In this document: piece after piece, positions 27,357 through 37,256 of the stretch
Layout: every line of letters begins with the position of its first letter
How positions within the stretch are numbered: the stretch's first letter is position 1
Assembly: GCA_030682495.1 (NCBI GenBank)
Contig: JAUXOC010000057.1
Location: 1 to 64,000 of the forward strand
Direction: 5' to 3'
DNA length: 64,000 bases
Source: Alphaproteobacteria bacterium
Lineage (GTDB): Bacteria > Pseudomonadota > Alphaproteobacteria > Micavibrionales > UBA2020
Program-made: the position numbers and the translations under genes
Notes under the pieces: generated by a model
Seen by the model: only the letters and a program-made list of their open reading frames with translations
Database searches by the model: none
Told to the model about the DNA's origin: nothing

Positions 27357-27779
27357 TTACCCGACGATTTCGGTTTCGCTGAAGAAGAAAGTGATTTCTT
27401 TTTTCGCGTTTTCGAGACTGTCGGAGCCATGCACCGAGTTCGCTTCGATCGATTCAGCGAATTCTTTGCGGATCGTACCGGCATCGGCGTTCGCCGGATT
27501 GGTCGCGCCCATGATGTCGCGGTTGGCGGCGACGGCGTTGTCACCTTCCAGAACTTGAACAACCACAGGGCCGGAGATCATGAAGCTGACCAGCTCGCCG
27601 TAGAACGGGCGCTCTTTGTGCACTTCATAGAATTTGCCGGCTTGCTCCGGTGTCAGGTGCAGGCGTTTTTGCGCAACGATGCGCAGGCCTTTTTCTTCGA
27701 ATTTCGCGTTGATTTTGCCGGTCAGGTTGCGGCGCGTCGCATCCGGTTTGATGATCGACAGTGTGCGTTCCTTGGCCAT
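27357..27779 (-). CDS. ndk: Nucleoside diphosphate kinase
   Basis: Transfers the gamma phosphate of ATP to other nucleoside diphosphates through a phosphohistidine. At 140 residues it has normal bacterial length. The catalytic His is H117 in NSVHGSDS; the N-terminal [14 protein letters not shown] and the [10 protein letters not shown] segment are characteristic. The last few residues (SETEIVG) fit the family. A monocistronic unit with its own terminator, downstream of alaS on the same strand. Confidence 0.97.
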   Translation of the reverse strand: MAKERTLSIIKPDATRRNLTGKINAKFEEKGLRIVAQKRLHLTPEQAGKFYEVHKERPFYGELVSFMISGPVVVQVLEGDNAVAANRDIMGATNPANADAGTIRKEFAESIEANSVHGSDSLENAKKEITFFFSETEIVG

Positions 27780-27940
27780 GTTATTTCCCTCTTGTTTTAA
27801 TGGCGGGGCAGCCAGATGGCCGTCCCAGATGTGCGTCAGGCCGCAGAGCCCTTTGCCCGGCGGTCGCGTTTTCTATACGGTCTTTTTACAGATAAATCAA
27901 GCCCGTGCAAGCCTATTGAATTACAGGCAGTTAGAGACCT

Positions 27941-30607
27941 TTATCCCGCCAGTGCCGCCTCGATTGCCGCCACCGCGTCATTGGCCAGCTTGCCGTCGGG
28001 TCCGCCTGCCTGCGCCATGTCGGGACGGCCGCCGCCGCCTTTGCCGCCCAAAACGGCGGAGCCGGTCTTGACGAGATCGACGGCACTCACGGTCTTGACC
28101 AGATCGGCCGTCACGGCCACGACCAGCGATGCCTTGCCGTCCTCGCCCGAAACCGACACCAGCGCGACAACGCCGGAGCCCAGCTTCGCCTTCAGGTCAT
28201 CGGCCATCGGCTTGAGCTCGTTCGCCGGAACGTCTTCAAGGACGCGGGCGGAGAATTTGACGCCGTTGATCGTCTTGGTTTCCGGCGCAGCGCCCGCACT
28301 GCCGCCTGTTGCCAGTTTACGGCGCAAATCAGCGATTTCTTTTTCCAGCTTTCTCTTGTCGTTCACCAAGGCTTCGACACGCGAAACCGTTTCGGCGGGC
28401 GATGATTTCAGAAGCGTGGCGATGTCCTGCACGCGCGTTTCCTGTTCGGCCAGATATTTCAAGGCGCCTGCGCCCGTCACAGCTTCAACGCGGCGAATAC
28501 CTGCCGCCAGCGCGCTTTCGGAGACGATGCGGAACAAGCCGATATCGCCCGTACGGCGCACATGCGTACCGCCGCACAGCTCGATGGAATAGGCGCTACG
28601 TTCGCCATCCGGATCCGTACCGCCCATAGACAGGACGCGCACTTCGTCGTCGTATTTTTCACCGAACATCGCCATGGCACCAAGCGCGCGCGCGTCATCA
28701 ATCGGCAGCAGACGCGTGGTCACTTCGCTGTTCATGCGGATACGGTCATTGACTTCGCTTTCGATCACGGCGCGCTGTTTGGCTTCGATCGGGGTCGGCT
28801 GGCTGATATCGAAACGCAGGCGCGTGTCATCGACCAGAGAGCCTTTTTGCACCACATGCTTGCCCAGATGGCGGTGCAGCGCGGCATGCAGCAAATGCGT
28901 GGCCGAGTGATTGGCGCGGATCGCATCGCGGCGCTTGGTGCAGATTTTCAGCTCCACCGCATCGCCGATCTTGATGTCGCCCTTTTTCACCGTGCCGATA
29001 TGGACAAAAAGCCCGCCGAGTTTTTTGAGGCAGTCGCCAACAACAATCTCGCCGCCCTTCGCCGTATTGATCCAGCCGTGGTCGCCGGCCTGACCGCCGG
29101 ATTCGGCATAGAACGGCGTCTGGTTGACGACAATCATCACCTCTTCGCCCTCTTTGGCACTTTGGACTTCTTCGCCTTTGGCATTGACCAGTGCAAGCAC
29201 CTGCCCTTCGGCCTGTTCCTGCTGATAGCCCAAAAATTCGGTCACGCCGGTTTTTTCTTTGATGCCGAACCAGATGGTTTCGGTTGCCGCCTCGCCCGAG
29301 CCGGACCACGATTTGCGCGCAACTTCGCGCTGTTTTTCCATCGCAGCTTCGAAACCGGCCACGTCAACCTCGCGCGCCTGTTCGCGTTTCAGAACGTCCT
29401 GCGTCAAATCAAGCGGGAAGCCGAAAGTGTCATAGAGCTTGAAAGCAACATCGCCCGAAAGCGGCTGTTTGTCGCCCAGCTTCGCCGTTTCCGCGGCCAA
29501 TAGAGACAGGCCGTTATCAAGCGTTTTCTTGAAGCGCGCTTCTTCCAGCTTCAGCGTTTCGGCAATCATGGCGCCCGCTTCGTTCAGCTCCGGATAGACC
29601 GCGCCCATCTTGGCTTGCAGCGCGGGCAACAAACGGTACATCAAAGGTTCTGTTGCACCCAGCAGATGCGCATGACGCATGCCGCGGCGCATGATACGGC
29701 GCAGGACATAGCCGCGCCCCTCGTTCGACGGCATCACACCTTCGGCAATCAGGAAGGCCGAGGCGCGCAGGTGATCTGCAATCACGCGGTGCGACACGCT
29801 TTTCGGCCCGTCAGGGTCGGTATTGGTCAGGTTCGCAGCGGCTTCGATGATCGAGCGCAAAAGATCGACGCTATAGTTATCATGGCTGCCCTGCAAAAGC
29901 GCCGTCATACGCTCCAGCCCCATCCCCGTATCGATGGACTGTTTGGGCATGTTGATGCGGCTGCCGTCGGGCAGCTGTTCGTACTGCATAAAGACGTTGT
30001 TCCAGAATTCGATATAGCGGTCACCGTCTTCATCGGCACTGCCCGGCGGGCCGCCCGCGACCTTGTCGCCATGGTCGTAGAAGATTTCCGAGCAAGGGCC
30101 GCAAGGGCCGGTGTCGCCCATCATCCAGAAGTTATCCATGGTCGGAATGCGGATGATGCGGTCGTCGGAAAAACCGGCGATGGATTTCCACAGCTTCGCC
30201 GCCTCTTCGTCTTCGGAATAGACCGTCACCAGCAGACGGTCTTTGGGCATGTCGAATTCTTTGTTGATCAGCTCCCACGCGAAGCTGATTGCTTTTTCCT
30301 TGAAATAATCGCCGAAGGAAAAGTTGCCGAGCATTTCAAAAAACGTATGGTGACGCGCCGTAAAACCCACGTTGTCGAGGTCGTTGTGCTTACCGCCGGC
30401 GCGCACGCATTTCTGCGCCGTGGTCGCGCGGCTGTACGGACGTTTTTCAACGCCGGTAAAAACATTCTTGAACTGCACCATGCCCGAATTGGTGAACATC
30501 ATGGTCGGGTCATTGCGCGGCACCAATGCGCTTGACGCCACGGCCTCGTGCCCGTTCTTTTTAAAGAACTCGAGGAAGGTTTTGCGAACGTCGTTTGCGC
30601 TGGTCAT
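27941..30607 (-). CDS. alaS: Alanyl-tRNA synthetase
   Basis: Charges tRNA-Ala. The 888-residue enzyme has the class II core at the N-terminus ([45 protein letters not shown]). The editing domain carries [17 protein letters not shown] and [13 protein letters not shown] (zinc ligands), and a C-terminal coiled-coil/DHHA1 domain ends in [13 protein letters not shown]. The start was set at 30607 (MTSANDVRK) because AGAGG lies six bases upstream and this is the usual N-terminus; ten extra residues to 30637 are possible but unlikely. Confidence 0.97.
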   Translation of the reverse strand: MTSANDVRKTFLEFFKKNGHEAVASSALVPRNDPTMMFTNSGMVQFKNVFTGVEKRPYSRATTAQKCVRAGGKHNDLDNVGFTARHHTFFEMLGNFSFGDYFKEKAISFAWELINKEFDMPKDRLLVTVYSEDEEAAKLWKSIAGFSDDRIIRIPTMDNFWMMGDTGPCGPCSEIFYDHGDKVAGGPPGSADEDGDRYIEFWNNVFMQYEQLPDGSRINMPKQSIDTGMGLERMTALLQGSHDNYSVDLLRSIIEAAANLTNTDPDGPKSVSHRVIADHLRASAFLIAEGVMPSNEGRGYVLRRIMRRGMRHAHLLGATEPLMYRLLPALQAKMGAVYPELNEAGAMIAETLKLEEARFKKTLDNGLSLLAAETAKLGDKQPLSGDVAFKLYDTFGFPLDLTQDVLKREQAREVDVAGFEAAMEKQREVARKSWSGSGEAATETIWFGIKEKTGVTEFLGYQQEQAEGQVLALVNAKGEEVQSAKEGEEVMIVVNQTPFYAESGGQAGDHGWINTAKGGEIVVGDCLKKLGGLFVHIGTVKKGDIKIGDAVELKICTKRRDAIRANHSATHLLHAALHRHLGKHVVQKGSLVDDTRLRFDISQPTPIEAKQRAVIESEVNDRIRMNSEVTTRLLPIDDARALGAMAMFGEKYDDEVRVLSMGGTDPDGERSAYSIELCGGTHVRRTGDIGLFRIVSESALAAGIRRVEAVTGAGALKYLAEQETRVQDIATLLKSSPAETVSRVEALVNDKRKLEKEIADLRRKLATGGSAGAAPETKTINGVKFSARVLEDVPANELKPMADDLKAKLGSGVVALVSVSGEDGKASLVVAVTADLVKTVSAVDLVKTGSAVLGGKGGGGRPDMAQAGGPDGKLANDAVAAIEAALAG

Positions 30608-30748
30608 GTGATGCCTCTTTGCCGTTTCCGCCCACAAGCGGACGGTCGATGAACTGTTGGATAAATACGGAGAGAGCCCGCAAAGCGAGCCCCTTTTCCG
30701 GCTGGATATGATACTGGATGGCGGCAGATTACGCCAGAGGGCGCAGGC

Positions 30749-32737
30749 CTAGCGCGTGAAGAAAAAGCCGGATTCGGCCAAAGCGCTTCTGCCCGCGCCG
30801 TCCTGACCGTTGTAAACCGGCCAATCCCCCTCCACCACGTTATCGAGGGAGGTCGTGCGCTGGCCGAGTTTAATGCGGTAAATCCAGTAATTGGCCAGTA
30901 CCCGTTCGACAAAAATGCGGGTTTCGGCGGCGGGTATCGATTCGATGAACAGCAGCGGGTCGTCTTCATACCGCACACTCTGCTGCCAGCGGCTCAGCTT
31001 GCCCGGTCCGGCGTTATAGGCCACAGCCAGCTTGAACAGGTTATTGTCAACGGCGCCATGCGACAAAAGCTCGGCCAGATATTTTTGGCCAAGGTCGATG
31101 TTGATCTGCGGGTCGCGCAGCTTGCCATCTTCCAGCTTCTCGCCGTGCTGGCGCGCCACATGCCGCGCTGTGGCCGGCATCAGCTGCATCAGCCCCTGCG
31201 CACCCGATGAACGGTTGATGACCTGCGGATCAAACTTGGATTCCTGACGGATAAAGGCATATACCAGAGCCTTATCGACGTGGAAGCCGCGCTCCGGCGC
31301 CCAGGGCGCATCTGGATAAAGCGCGGCATCATATAATTCGCCCCTCGCATCGCGGAAGGCGCTGCCCATGCGCATGGCCAGATGCGGCATGCCTTTGCCG
31401 GTTGCAACGGCGATCATCGCCTCTTGCAGCAGCAGATCGCGGCCCGGGTTGATCTGGCGCATCTCCAGTTCGGCCAGATCGAAGCGCTCCGCATCCACCA
31501 GCGCCAGCGCGCGGCGGCCTGCGGGCACGGCAGAGAGTGCCTTGACATGACGGTCGGTCAGCGGCGGCACTTGCCAGCTGAATTTGACCTGTTCCATGCC
31601 GAGCGCTTTGAGCGAAATAATGCCGTAAAACGTGCGCGGATATTCAGCGCTGCGGCGCAACCAATAGCCGACTTTGCTGGGCTGATGGTTACGCAGATAA
31701 GACCGCGCCGCCCAGTATGCGCCCGCCGCGCTCATCCAGGCGGAGGAGCGGGAGGAATTGGCTGTCAGCTCGAAAAACCCGCCGGCATCAGCGTAATTGC
31801 CCAGTTTCCACGCAGACAGACCCGCAATCCAGCCCGCCTGCGGCGCATCGAGCTTGGAGCGCTGTGCCGCGGCGCGCGCAAGGTCATGCGCTTCGCGTGT
31901 CTTGCCGTTGAAGAAATAGGACGCGGCAATATCGGCACGGAGGCTGTCGTATTCTTCGGCCGAGAACAGGCGGCGCGCTTCTTCGGTTTCAAGCGTACGC
32001 AGCGCGGCAGTGGGAGAGTCCGAGAGATTGCGGCGAATGACGGAAATAATTTCTTTGGCGCGTCCAGTATGGTTGCGCTGCGTCAGGTAAGGCTGCGCCA
32101 GCTGGCCGACATCATAATCCTGCTGGCCCATCACACCGCGGCCATAGCGCGAGGGGGGCACAGCCCCGACCCCCGCAGGTTTGCGGCGTTCGGCAAGCTC
32201 GCTGATTTTCTGCGCGCCCGGATGATCGGCATAAAGCTTTAGCCAGCCTGCCAGTTCATCATAGCGCGCCGTGTATTTGGGGTGCATATAACGCTGGTAC
32301 ATGACATGACCGATCAGCCGGTCGTCGTCGAGTTTGGCGATTTCGGCATCGGCGCGGGTAAAATCACCCGTATCCTGAAAGGCAAAAATATGCGCATAGC
32401 GTGCCGCATCATGGTCATGCAGGCGTTTGCCCGCCGAAATATGGCCGAAAACGCGCGAGAAGATGGACGGACGCTGCGACGGCACAGCCGAAGCCGCCGC
32501 GGCCGAGGCGGCAGCCGCGGGCATACCCCCCATAGACGGCATGACACCCTGCGGCTTGCGGCGCGGGTACATCACATCCTTGGCAAGAATATCGTTTATC
32601 GGATCACGCGGCTGTATCTGGCGCGCCTGCTGTGCAGGCTTACGGACGGGCAGCGGTATAGACGTTGCCGCAATCGCCGTGCCGATGCAGGAGACCAAGG
32701 CCGCCATGGCCAAAATCCCGCGGATCTGCTTTTGCAT
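30749..32737 (-). CDS. Soluble-type lytic transglycosylase (Slt70-like)
   Basis: A periplasmic murein lytic enzyme that cleaves the glycan backbone with formation of 1,6-anhydroMurNAc. After a signal peptide (GILAMAALVSCIGTAIAA) comes a long alpha-superhelical region of TPR-like units (residues about 100-480). The C-terminal SLT domain has the catalytic glutamate in RQESKFDP, GAQGLMQLMPATARHVA and VAYNAGPGKLSRW. At 662 residues it has Slt70 size. The ATG at 32737 (MQKQIRG) gives the signal peptide; in-frame upstream codons to 32815 are possible, and a GTG close to an AGGGG cannot be excluded. Its 3' end lies about 140 bases upstream of alaS. Confidence 0.88.
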   Translation of the reverse strand: MQKQIRGILAMAALVSCIGTAIAATSIPLPVRKPAQQARQIQPRDPINDILAKDVMYPRRKPQGVMPSMGGMPAAAASAAAASAVPSQRPSIFSRVFGHISAGKRLHDHDAARYAHIFAFQDTGDFTRADAEIAKLDDDRLIGHVMYQRYMHPKYTARYDELAGWLKLYADHPGAQKISELAERRKPAGVGAVPPSRYGRGVMGQQDYDVGQLAQPYLTQRNHTGRAKEIISVIRRNLSDSPTAALRTLETEEARRLFSAEEYDSLRADIAASYFFNGKTREAHDLARAAAQRSKLDAPQAGWIAGLSAWKLGNYADAGGFFELTANSSRSSAWMSAAGAYWAARSYLRNHQPSKVGYWLRRSAEYPRTFYGIISLKALGMEQVKFSWQVPPLTDRHVKALSAVPAGRRALALVDAERFDLAELEMRQINPGRDLLLQEAMIAVATGKGMPHLAMRMGSAFRDARGELYDAALYPDAPWAPERGFHVDKALVYAFIRQESKFDPQVINRSSGAQGLMQLMPATARHVARQHGEKLEDGKLRDPQINIDLGQKYLAELLSHGAVDNNLFKLAVAYNAGPGKLSRWQQSVRYEDDPLLFIESIPAAETRIFVERVLANYWIYRIKLGQRTTSLDNVVEGDWPVYNGQDGAGRSALAESGFFFTR

Positions 32738-32972
32738 CGTGGTCGTTGTCAAAACACACACGCCCCTGTTGTTCAAAGGTAGCAGAGTCGTAGCGCGAAA
32801 CAGGGGGTTTGGCAAACTTTTACGGTATTATTGAAAATTAAATCGCCAAAACAAGGCCTTATTGGGGCTTTTGCACGCCGCCTGTTTATTAATTATGTAA
32901 ATTAGACGGGCATTTATCCCCACCCGCCGCGATTCTGGCAGGCGGGGATTTGAAGAGCCCTTGCGTGGCACA

Positions 32973-33200
32973 TCAGCCGTCCAGCAGGGCGATCCCCTGT
33001 TCGATCAGCATATTCACCCGCGCCGACCAGCCGGTGCCGGTCAGCTTTTCCAGCCCCAGAATATCCAGCGCGGTCGGCTTTCCCTTGCGGCGGTCGAACT
33101 GTACGGTCAGACCGGAGACGTGGCGGGCGATTTTCTTGATCTCATCGACTTCCCATTCGGCGGGGGCTTTCAGGGGCATGGCGGCGGCGGCTTTGGACAT
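32973..33200 (-). CDS. Small protein of unknown function (75 aa)
   Basis: A 75-residue protein with a very strong ribosome-binding site (GGAGGAG, six bases before the ATG), which is the main reason to believe it. The sequence has no cysteine and no membrane segment. A helical middle (EWEVDEIKKIARHVSGLTVQ) is followed by a basic stretch (FDRRKGKPTALDILGLE), and the end is helix-like. I do not recognise a family. A frame on the opposite strand overlaps it but lacks such a start. It stands between the transglycosylase and the uracil glycosylase. Confidence 0.6.
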   Translation of the reverse strand: MSKAAAAMPLKAPAEWEVDEIKKIARHVSGLTVQFDRRKGKPTALDILGLEKLTGTGWSARVNMLIEQGIALLDG

Positions 33201-33544
33201 GGGGTTTCTCCTCCCGGTTTGCGGCCAGCCGCATGCACACGCGGAGTCTGGCCTATATTCATGTTTAACGTCTGGTTCTGGGGGCCTGATCGCGCTCAGG
33301 CGGCGTTGGTGCGGCGGATGTCAGATCAATGACAAATTCGTCGCACGCTGGTCTGTCGCAGGGACAGGGTATGAAGTCGCATGATACAGGGCGCGGAGGC
33401 CACAGACACGCCATTCAGGCATGCGGCCACGGAGAGGAGGTGAAGATGTACGTTGTTTTGTACGGTTTTCATGTTTGCGCTTTCTGCTGCCTTTCATGCT
33501 ATGGGCGAAGGCAGGCCACTGTCAAACACCGCGTATGAAAAAAG
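33201..33544. other. Intergenic region with a possible very small ORF
   Basis: 344 bases between two minus-strand genes. The only notable item is GGAGAGGAGGTGAAG followed by an ATG at 33446, a near-ideal ribosome-binding site. It opens a 31-codon frame ending at 33538 with a cysteine-rich product (HVCAFCCLSCYG). A second frame through the same site would give a signal-like peptide but has no well-placed ATG. I cannot support a gene beyond that. Confidence 0.35.
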
Positions 33545-34393
33545 TCAGGAAATAACGCCCAGCGCGCGCAATTTGTTTTTTAATGACAATAAATCGGCCC
33601 AAGCCAGAGATTTTTGCTGTGGCGAGCGCAAAAGATAGGCCGGATGGAACATACAGATCGCGGGAATCGGCTGCACCAATGCAGGAGCCTCGAAATCCGT
33701 CCACTTGCCGCGCAAACGGGTGATGCCCTGCGTGGTTTCAAGCAGAGCCTTGGCCGCCACACCGCCGACAAAGACCACGGCAGCGGGATTGACCAGTTCG
33801 ATATGCCGTCGGATAAACGGCAGGCTGAGCGCGATTTCGGCATCGTCCGGCGCGCGGTTACCCGGCGGGCGCCAGTTGATGACATTGCTGATATAGGCGT
33901 TCTCTTCACGGCTGAGGCCAATGCTGCCGAGCATCTTGTCGAGCAGCTGGCCGCTGACACCGACGAAAGGCCTGCCGATGCGATCCTCGTCCGCGCCCGG
34001 TGCTTCGCCCACGAACATCACCCGCGCCTGCGGGTTGCCGTCGGCAAAAACCATCTGCGTTGCCGTGCGTTTGATGCCAAGCCCCTTGAAACTGTCAATC
34101 GCGGCGCGCAGTTCATCCAGCGTTTGCGCGGCAGCGGCCAGCGTGCGCGCCTCCTCCATCGATTCAATCGCACCGGCAACGCCATCGGCGGGCGCAGACG
34201 CAGCGGCTACCGTTCCCGAAAGCGGCGCGGCAGAGGGTGTGCTTGCAGAGGGGGCAACCATCGGCAGAATTTTTTCCGGAATCAGCGTGCGGTCAAGTGT
34301 CTCGTCGCCCATAACCTCGTCCACGCCGCAATCCACATAAAACTGGAGCAGCTGGAAAGGCGAAAGGGCTGAAATGGAAAGGTTTTCTTCCAT
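33545..34393 (-). CDS. Family-4-like uracil-DNA glycosylase without the iron-sulfur cysteines
   Basis: Removes uracil from DNA in base-excision repair. A 282-residue protein whose first 100 residues are an Ala/Pro-rich extension of unknown role. The glycosylase fold runs from about residue 105: motif A VGEAPGADEDRIGRPFVG (GEAPG at 129-133), NWRPPGNRAP, and motif B MFHPAYLLRSP with H250. Family 4 enzymes normally hold a 4Fe-4S cluster by four cysteines. Here the whole protein has only C22 and C247, and the usual cysteine positions are FKGLGIKRTA and VINWRPPG, so no such cluster can form. Some alphaproteobacterial relatives have partly lost these residues. Divergent from ETF-QO. Confidence 0.85.
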   Translation of the reverse strand: MEENLSISALSPFQLLQFYVDCGVDEVMGDETLDRTLIPEKILPMVAPSASTPSAAPLSGTVAAASAPADGVAGAIESMEEARTLAAAAQTLDELRAAIDSFKGLGIKRTATQMVFADGNPQARVMFVGEAPGADEDRIGRPFVGVSGQLLDKMLGSIGLSREENAYISNVINWRPPGNRAPDDAEIALSLPFIRRHIELVNPAAVVFVGGVAAKALLETTQGITRLRGKWTDFEAPALVQPIPAICMFHPAYLLRSPQQKSLAWADLLSLKNKLRALGVIS

Positions 34394-34464
34394 TGGTGAC
34401 GGATATACCTATAATGTTGTTCACTCGTTATACTCTAAAGCGACAATAATATAAAGAGAACGCC

Positions 34465-36114
34465 ATGACCGATTTGCACACCCCCGAAGCACCCGCCCGC
34501 GATGTGATGGCCTATGACGTGGTGATCGTCGGTGCCGGCCCCTCGGGGCTCAGCTGCGCCATACGGCTGAAACAGCTGAAGCCGGAGCTATCGGTCTGTA
34601 TTCTCGAAAAAGGATCTGAAGTCGGCGCGCATCTGCTGTCGGGCGCGGTTCTGGAGACGCGGGCGCTTGACGAGCTGATCCCCGACTGGAAAGAAAAAGG
34701 CGCACCGCTCGATACGCCCGCCGGTGAAGACAAATTTCTGTTCCTGACCGAAAAGCGCGCCTTCCGCCTGCCGACCCCGCCGCAGATGCACAACAAGGGC
34801 AATTACATTATCAGTCTTGGTGTCTTTGCGCGCTGGCTTGCCGATCAGGCGCAGGCACTGGGCGTGGAGATCTACCCCGGCTTTGCCGCGGCCGAAGTGC
34901 TGTATGATGAAAACGGCGCGGTGCGCGGCGTGGCGACTGGCGACATGGGCATCGGCAAAAACGGCGAACGTACTGCCGCCTATCAGCCCGGTATTGAACT
35001 GCACGCGCAGCAAACGGTTTTCGCCGAAGGCTGCCACGGTTCGCTCACCAAGACCCTTTTCAAAAAATTCGACCTGCGCAAGGATTGCGACCCGCAAACC
35101 TATGGCATCGGCATCAAAGAGCTTTGGGAAATCCCCGCCGAGAAACACCAGAAAGGCCTGATCGTGCACACGGCTGGCTGGCCGATGGATAGCATGACCT
35201 ATGGCGGGTCGTGGATGTATCATCTGGAAGGCAATATGGTGTCGATCGGTTTTGTGATCGGGCTTGACTATCAAAACCCGCATCTCTCGCCGTTTCATGA
35301 ATTCCAGCGCTTCAAGCTGCACCCTGCCGTGCGCAAATATCTTGAAGGCGGGCGACGCGTCTCCTACGGCGCGCGGGCGCTCAGCGAAGGCGGCTTGCAA
35401 TCCGTGCCCAAACTCACCTTCGCGGGCGGGCTTTTGGTCGGCGATACGGCGGGGTTCCTCAATGTGCCGAAGATCAAAGGCAACCACACCGCCATGAAAT
35501 CCGGCATGCTGGCCGCCGAGGCGCTGGCCGAAACCTTCGCCGCCGGTGCGGCGCAGGGCGCGGAGTGCGCATCCTATACGCAGAAATTCAAAGACAGCTG
35601 GCTGCACACAGAACTTCACCGCGTGCGCAATATCCGCCCGAGTTTTCACAAGGGCTTTATCGCGGGTTTTCTCTATTCTGCCATCGATACGGTATTCCTG
35701 CGCGGGCGCGCGCCGTGGACGCTGAAAAACCACGCCGATCATACGCAGCTGAAAAAAGCCAAGGACGCGCCAAAGATCGACTATCCGAAGCCAGACGGCG
35801 TGCTGACCTTTGACAAGCTGTCGTCGGTTTTCGTTTCAAACACCAACCACGAAGAAGACCAGCCCTGCCATTTGCAGCTGAAAGACCCGAGCGTGCCCGT
35901 GCGCATCAACCTTGCCGAGTACGACGAGCCTGCGCAGCGCTACTGCCCCGCCGGTGTCTATGAGATTGTGACGAACGAGGCGGGCGAGCCGCGTCTGCAG
36001 ATCAACGCGCAGAACTGCGTGCATTGCAAAACCTGCGACATCAAAGACCCGACCCAAAACATCAACTGGGTCACCCCCCAAGGCGGCGGCGGTCCTAATT
36101 ACGGGAGTATGTGA
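34465..36114 (+). CDS. Electron-transfer flavoprotein-ubiquinone oxidoreductase
   Basis: Passes electrons from ETF (fatty-acid and amino-acid oxidation) to ubiquinone at the inner membrane. 549 residues, normal length. N-terminal FAD-binding motif [17 protein letters not shown], second FAD region [18 protein letters not shown], and a C-terminal 4Fe-4S domain with ligands C494 (RYCPAGVYE), C518, C521 and C524 ([13 protein letters not shown]), ending in the typical [15 protein letters not shown]. Its stop codon directly abuts the stop of the convergent PIN toxin gene, with no base between, which marks an insertion or deletion edge of the toxin module. Confidence 0.97.
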   Translation: MTDLHTPEAPARDVMAYDVVIVGAGPSGLSCAIRLKQLKPELSVCILEKGSEVGAHLLSGAVLETRALDELIPDWKEKGAPLDTPAGEDKFLFLTEKRAFRLPTPPQMHNKGNYIISLGVFARWLADQAQALGVEIYPGFAAAEVLYDENGAVRGVATGDMGIGKNGERTAAYQPGIELHAQQTVFAEGCHGSLTKTLFKKFDLRKDCDPQTYGIGIKELWEIPAEKHQKGLIVHTAGWPMDSMTYGGSWMYHLEGNMVSIGFVIGLDYQNPHLSPFHEFQRFKLHPAVRKYLEGGRRVSYGARALSEGGLQSVPKLTFAGGLLVGDTAGFLNVPKIKGNHTAMKSGMLAAEALAETFAAGAAQGAECASYTQKFKDSWLHTELHRVRNIRPSFHKGFIAGFLYSAIDTVFLRGRAPWTLKNHADHTQLKKAKDAPKIDYPKPDGVLTFDKLSSVFVSNTNHEEDQPCHLQLKDPSVPVRINLAEYDEPAQRYCPAGVYEIVTNEAGEPRLQINAQNCVHCKTCDIKDPTQNINWVTPQGGGGPNYGSM

Positions 36115-36687
36115 TTACAGGCTATCCGAGAACGGCCTCAGGCAGGACACAAACTCTACCAACTCTCTTTTCTCTAATCCTGACAAGTATTCTTCAACAC
36201 TCAGTGTGGGATTTTTTAGTCGAGCCCTGCATTTTTTAAGAGCCTTGCACACACGCCCAGAATCTAAGTCGAAAAGATGAGTAAGAAACTCATCAGGATG
36301 CTGCGCCTCTACTCCATACGGAGCAAGAACGTCTGACGGAAAATCTTTGAGATTATAGGTAACAATAACATCCAAACGGCCTTTTATCGCAGCCGCCAAC
36401 ACATGGCGATCTTTAGGGTCGGGCAAATTAAGACCGTCAATAATACCGTCATATCCCGTAACAAGCGCATCACTCACATTTTCATTCATAAGCCGCCTAA
36501 TAGTAGTCCAGTTTTCAACTGGCACGTCTGGCCTTTTGTCTTTCAACCTTTCAAAGCATTCATCCAGAATTTCTTCGCTCCAACGCGCCCTGAACAGGCT
36601 CGTCATAGAAAGCTCCATCAAAACATCTCTGACGGAATAAGGGTAAAGAACGCAAGCATCGAAAATCGCGCCGAAAGAAGTCATCAA
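36115..36687 (-). CDS. PIN-domain toxin (VapC-like ribonuclease)
   Basis: A 190-residue protein with an N-terminal PIN fold. Candidate metal-binding acids are D10 (IFDACVLYP), E39 or E43 (WSEEILDECFERL), D93 (DPKDRHVLAAA) and D115 (TYNLKDFP). The last 60 residues are an extra helical part (KALKKCRARLKN, VEEYLSGLEKREL) not present in minimal VapC proteins. PIN toxins cut tRNA or rRNA when not bound by antitoxin. Its ATG overlaps the stop of the antitoxin gene by four bases, so the two are translated together. The pair is more A+T-rich than its neighbours, which suggests acquisition. Confidence 0.8.
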   Translation of the reverse strand: MMTSFGAIFDACVLYPYSVRDVLMELSMTSLFRARWSEEILDECFERLKDKRPDVPVENWTTIRRLMNENVSDALVTGYDGIIDGLNLPDPKDRHVLAAAIKGRLDVIVTYNLKDFPSDVLAPYGVEAQHPDEFLTHLFDLDSGRVCKALKKCRARLKNPTLSVEEYLSGLEKRELVEFVSCLRPFSDSL

Positions 36688-37148
36688 AAATCAAGCCCCA
36701 ATTTTTGAGTTTCTACAGTCAGCGCGTCCAAAGACGCCGAGCGGGCGCTATCAATTTCCTCTTTGTACTTAACCAAGTCTTCAAACAAAACGCGCCGATG
36801 TGTGCCTACTTTCCGGTATGGAATCGTCCCCTCTTCCAACAAACCAATTAAGTAAGGTCTAGATACATTCAAAAAATCAGCACCTTGCTGCGTCGTCATT
36901 TCCGCATGCATGGGGATCAAGGCAATAGCATCCCCCTTCGCCATAGAAGAAAGAATGTCCATCAACAAACGCATGATCGCCGCCGGAAGTACCACTGTAC
37001 TGTTCGGCTCTTCAGCAATCGTTACTTTAAGTTCATTTTTCTTGGTCAGGTGGCGCGCAAAAAGCCGCCCTGTCGTCTTCGCAAATTCTGCATCTTCATG
37101 GGAAGGGAGCACAAAAGGCCCGCCACTGCTTTTAGAAAGAGCTGTCAT
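36684..37148 (-). CDS. Antitoxin with excisionase/MerR-type helix-turn-helix
   Basis: A 154-residue protein directly before the PIN toxin. Residues about 85-135 (EMTTQQGADFLNVSRPYLIG, then LLEEGTIPYRKVGTHRRVLF) form the winged helix-turn-helix found in excisionase-type antitoxins of PIN pairs. The N-terminal half has no clear match, and the C-terminal helix (SARSASLDALTVETQKLG) probably binds the toxin. A good GGAGA site precedes the ATG. Upstream, repeated CGAAT/ATTCG elements at 37193-37215 are a likely operator, since such antitoxins usually repress their own promoter. Confidence 0.8.
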   Translation of the reverse strand: MTALSKSSGGPFVLPSHEDAEFAKTTGRLFARHLTKKNELKVTIAEEPNSTVVLPAAIMRLLMDILSSMAKGDAIALIPMHAEMTTQQGADFLNVSRPYLIGLLEEGTIPYRKVGTHRRVLFEDLVKYKEEIDSARSASLDALTVETQKLGLDF

Positions 37149-37192
37149 GTCTTGATCTCCTTTCTAACCTCAGAATATCACACAAAAGAAAT

Positions 37193-37215
37193 ATTCGCAA
37201 TAAACGAATTATTCG
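37193..37215. promoter_or_regulatory. Candidate operator of the toxin-antitoxin pair
   Basis: Three copies of the pentamer ATTCG/CGAAT: ATTCG at 37193-37197, CGAAT at 37205-37209 and ATTCG at 37211-37215. The last two form a perfect palindrome CGAAT-T-ATTCG. It lies 45-67 bases upstream of the antitoxin start, where an autoregulatory site is expected. Confidence 0.5.
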
Positions 37216-37256
37216 AAACAGACGATGTCAAGGGAACTATTTGAACAGGTTTAACT

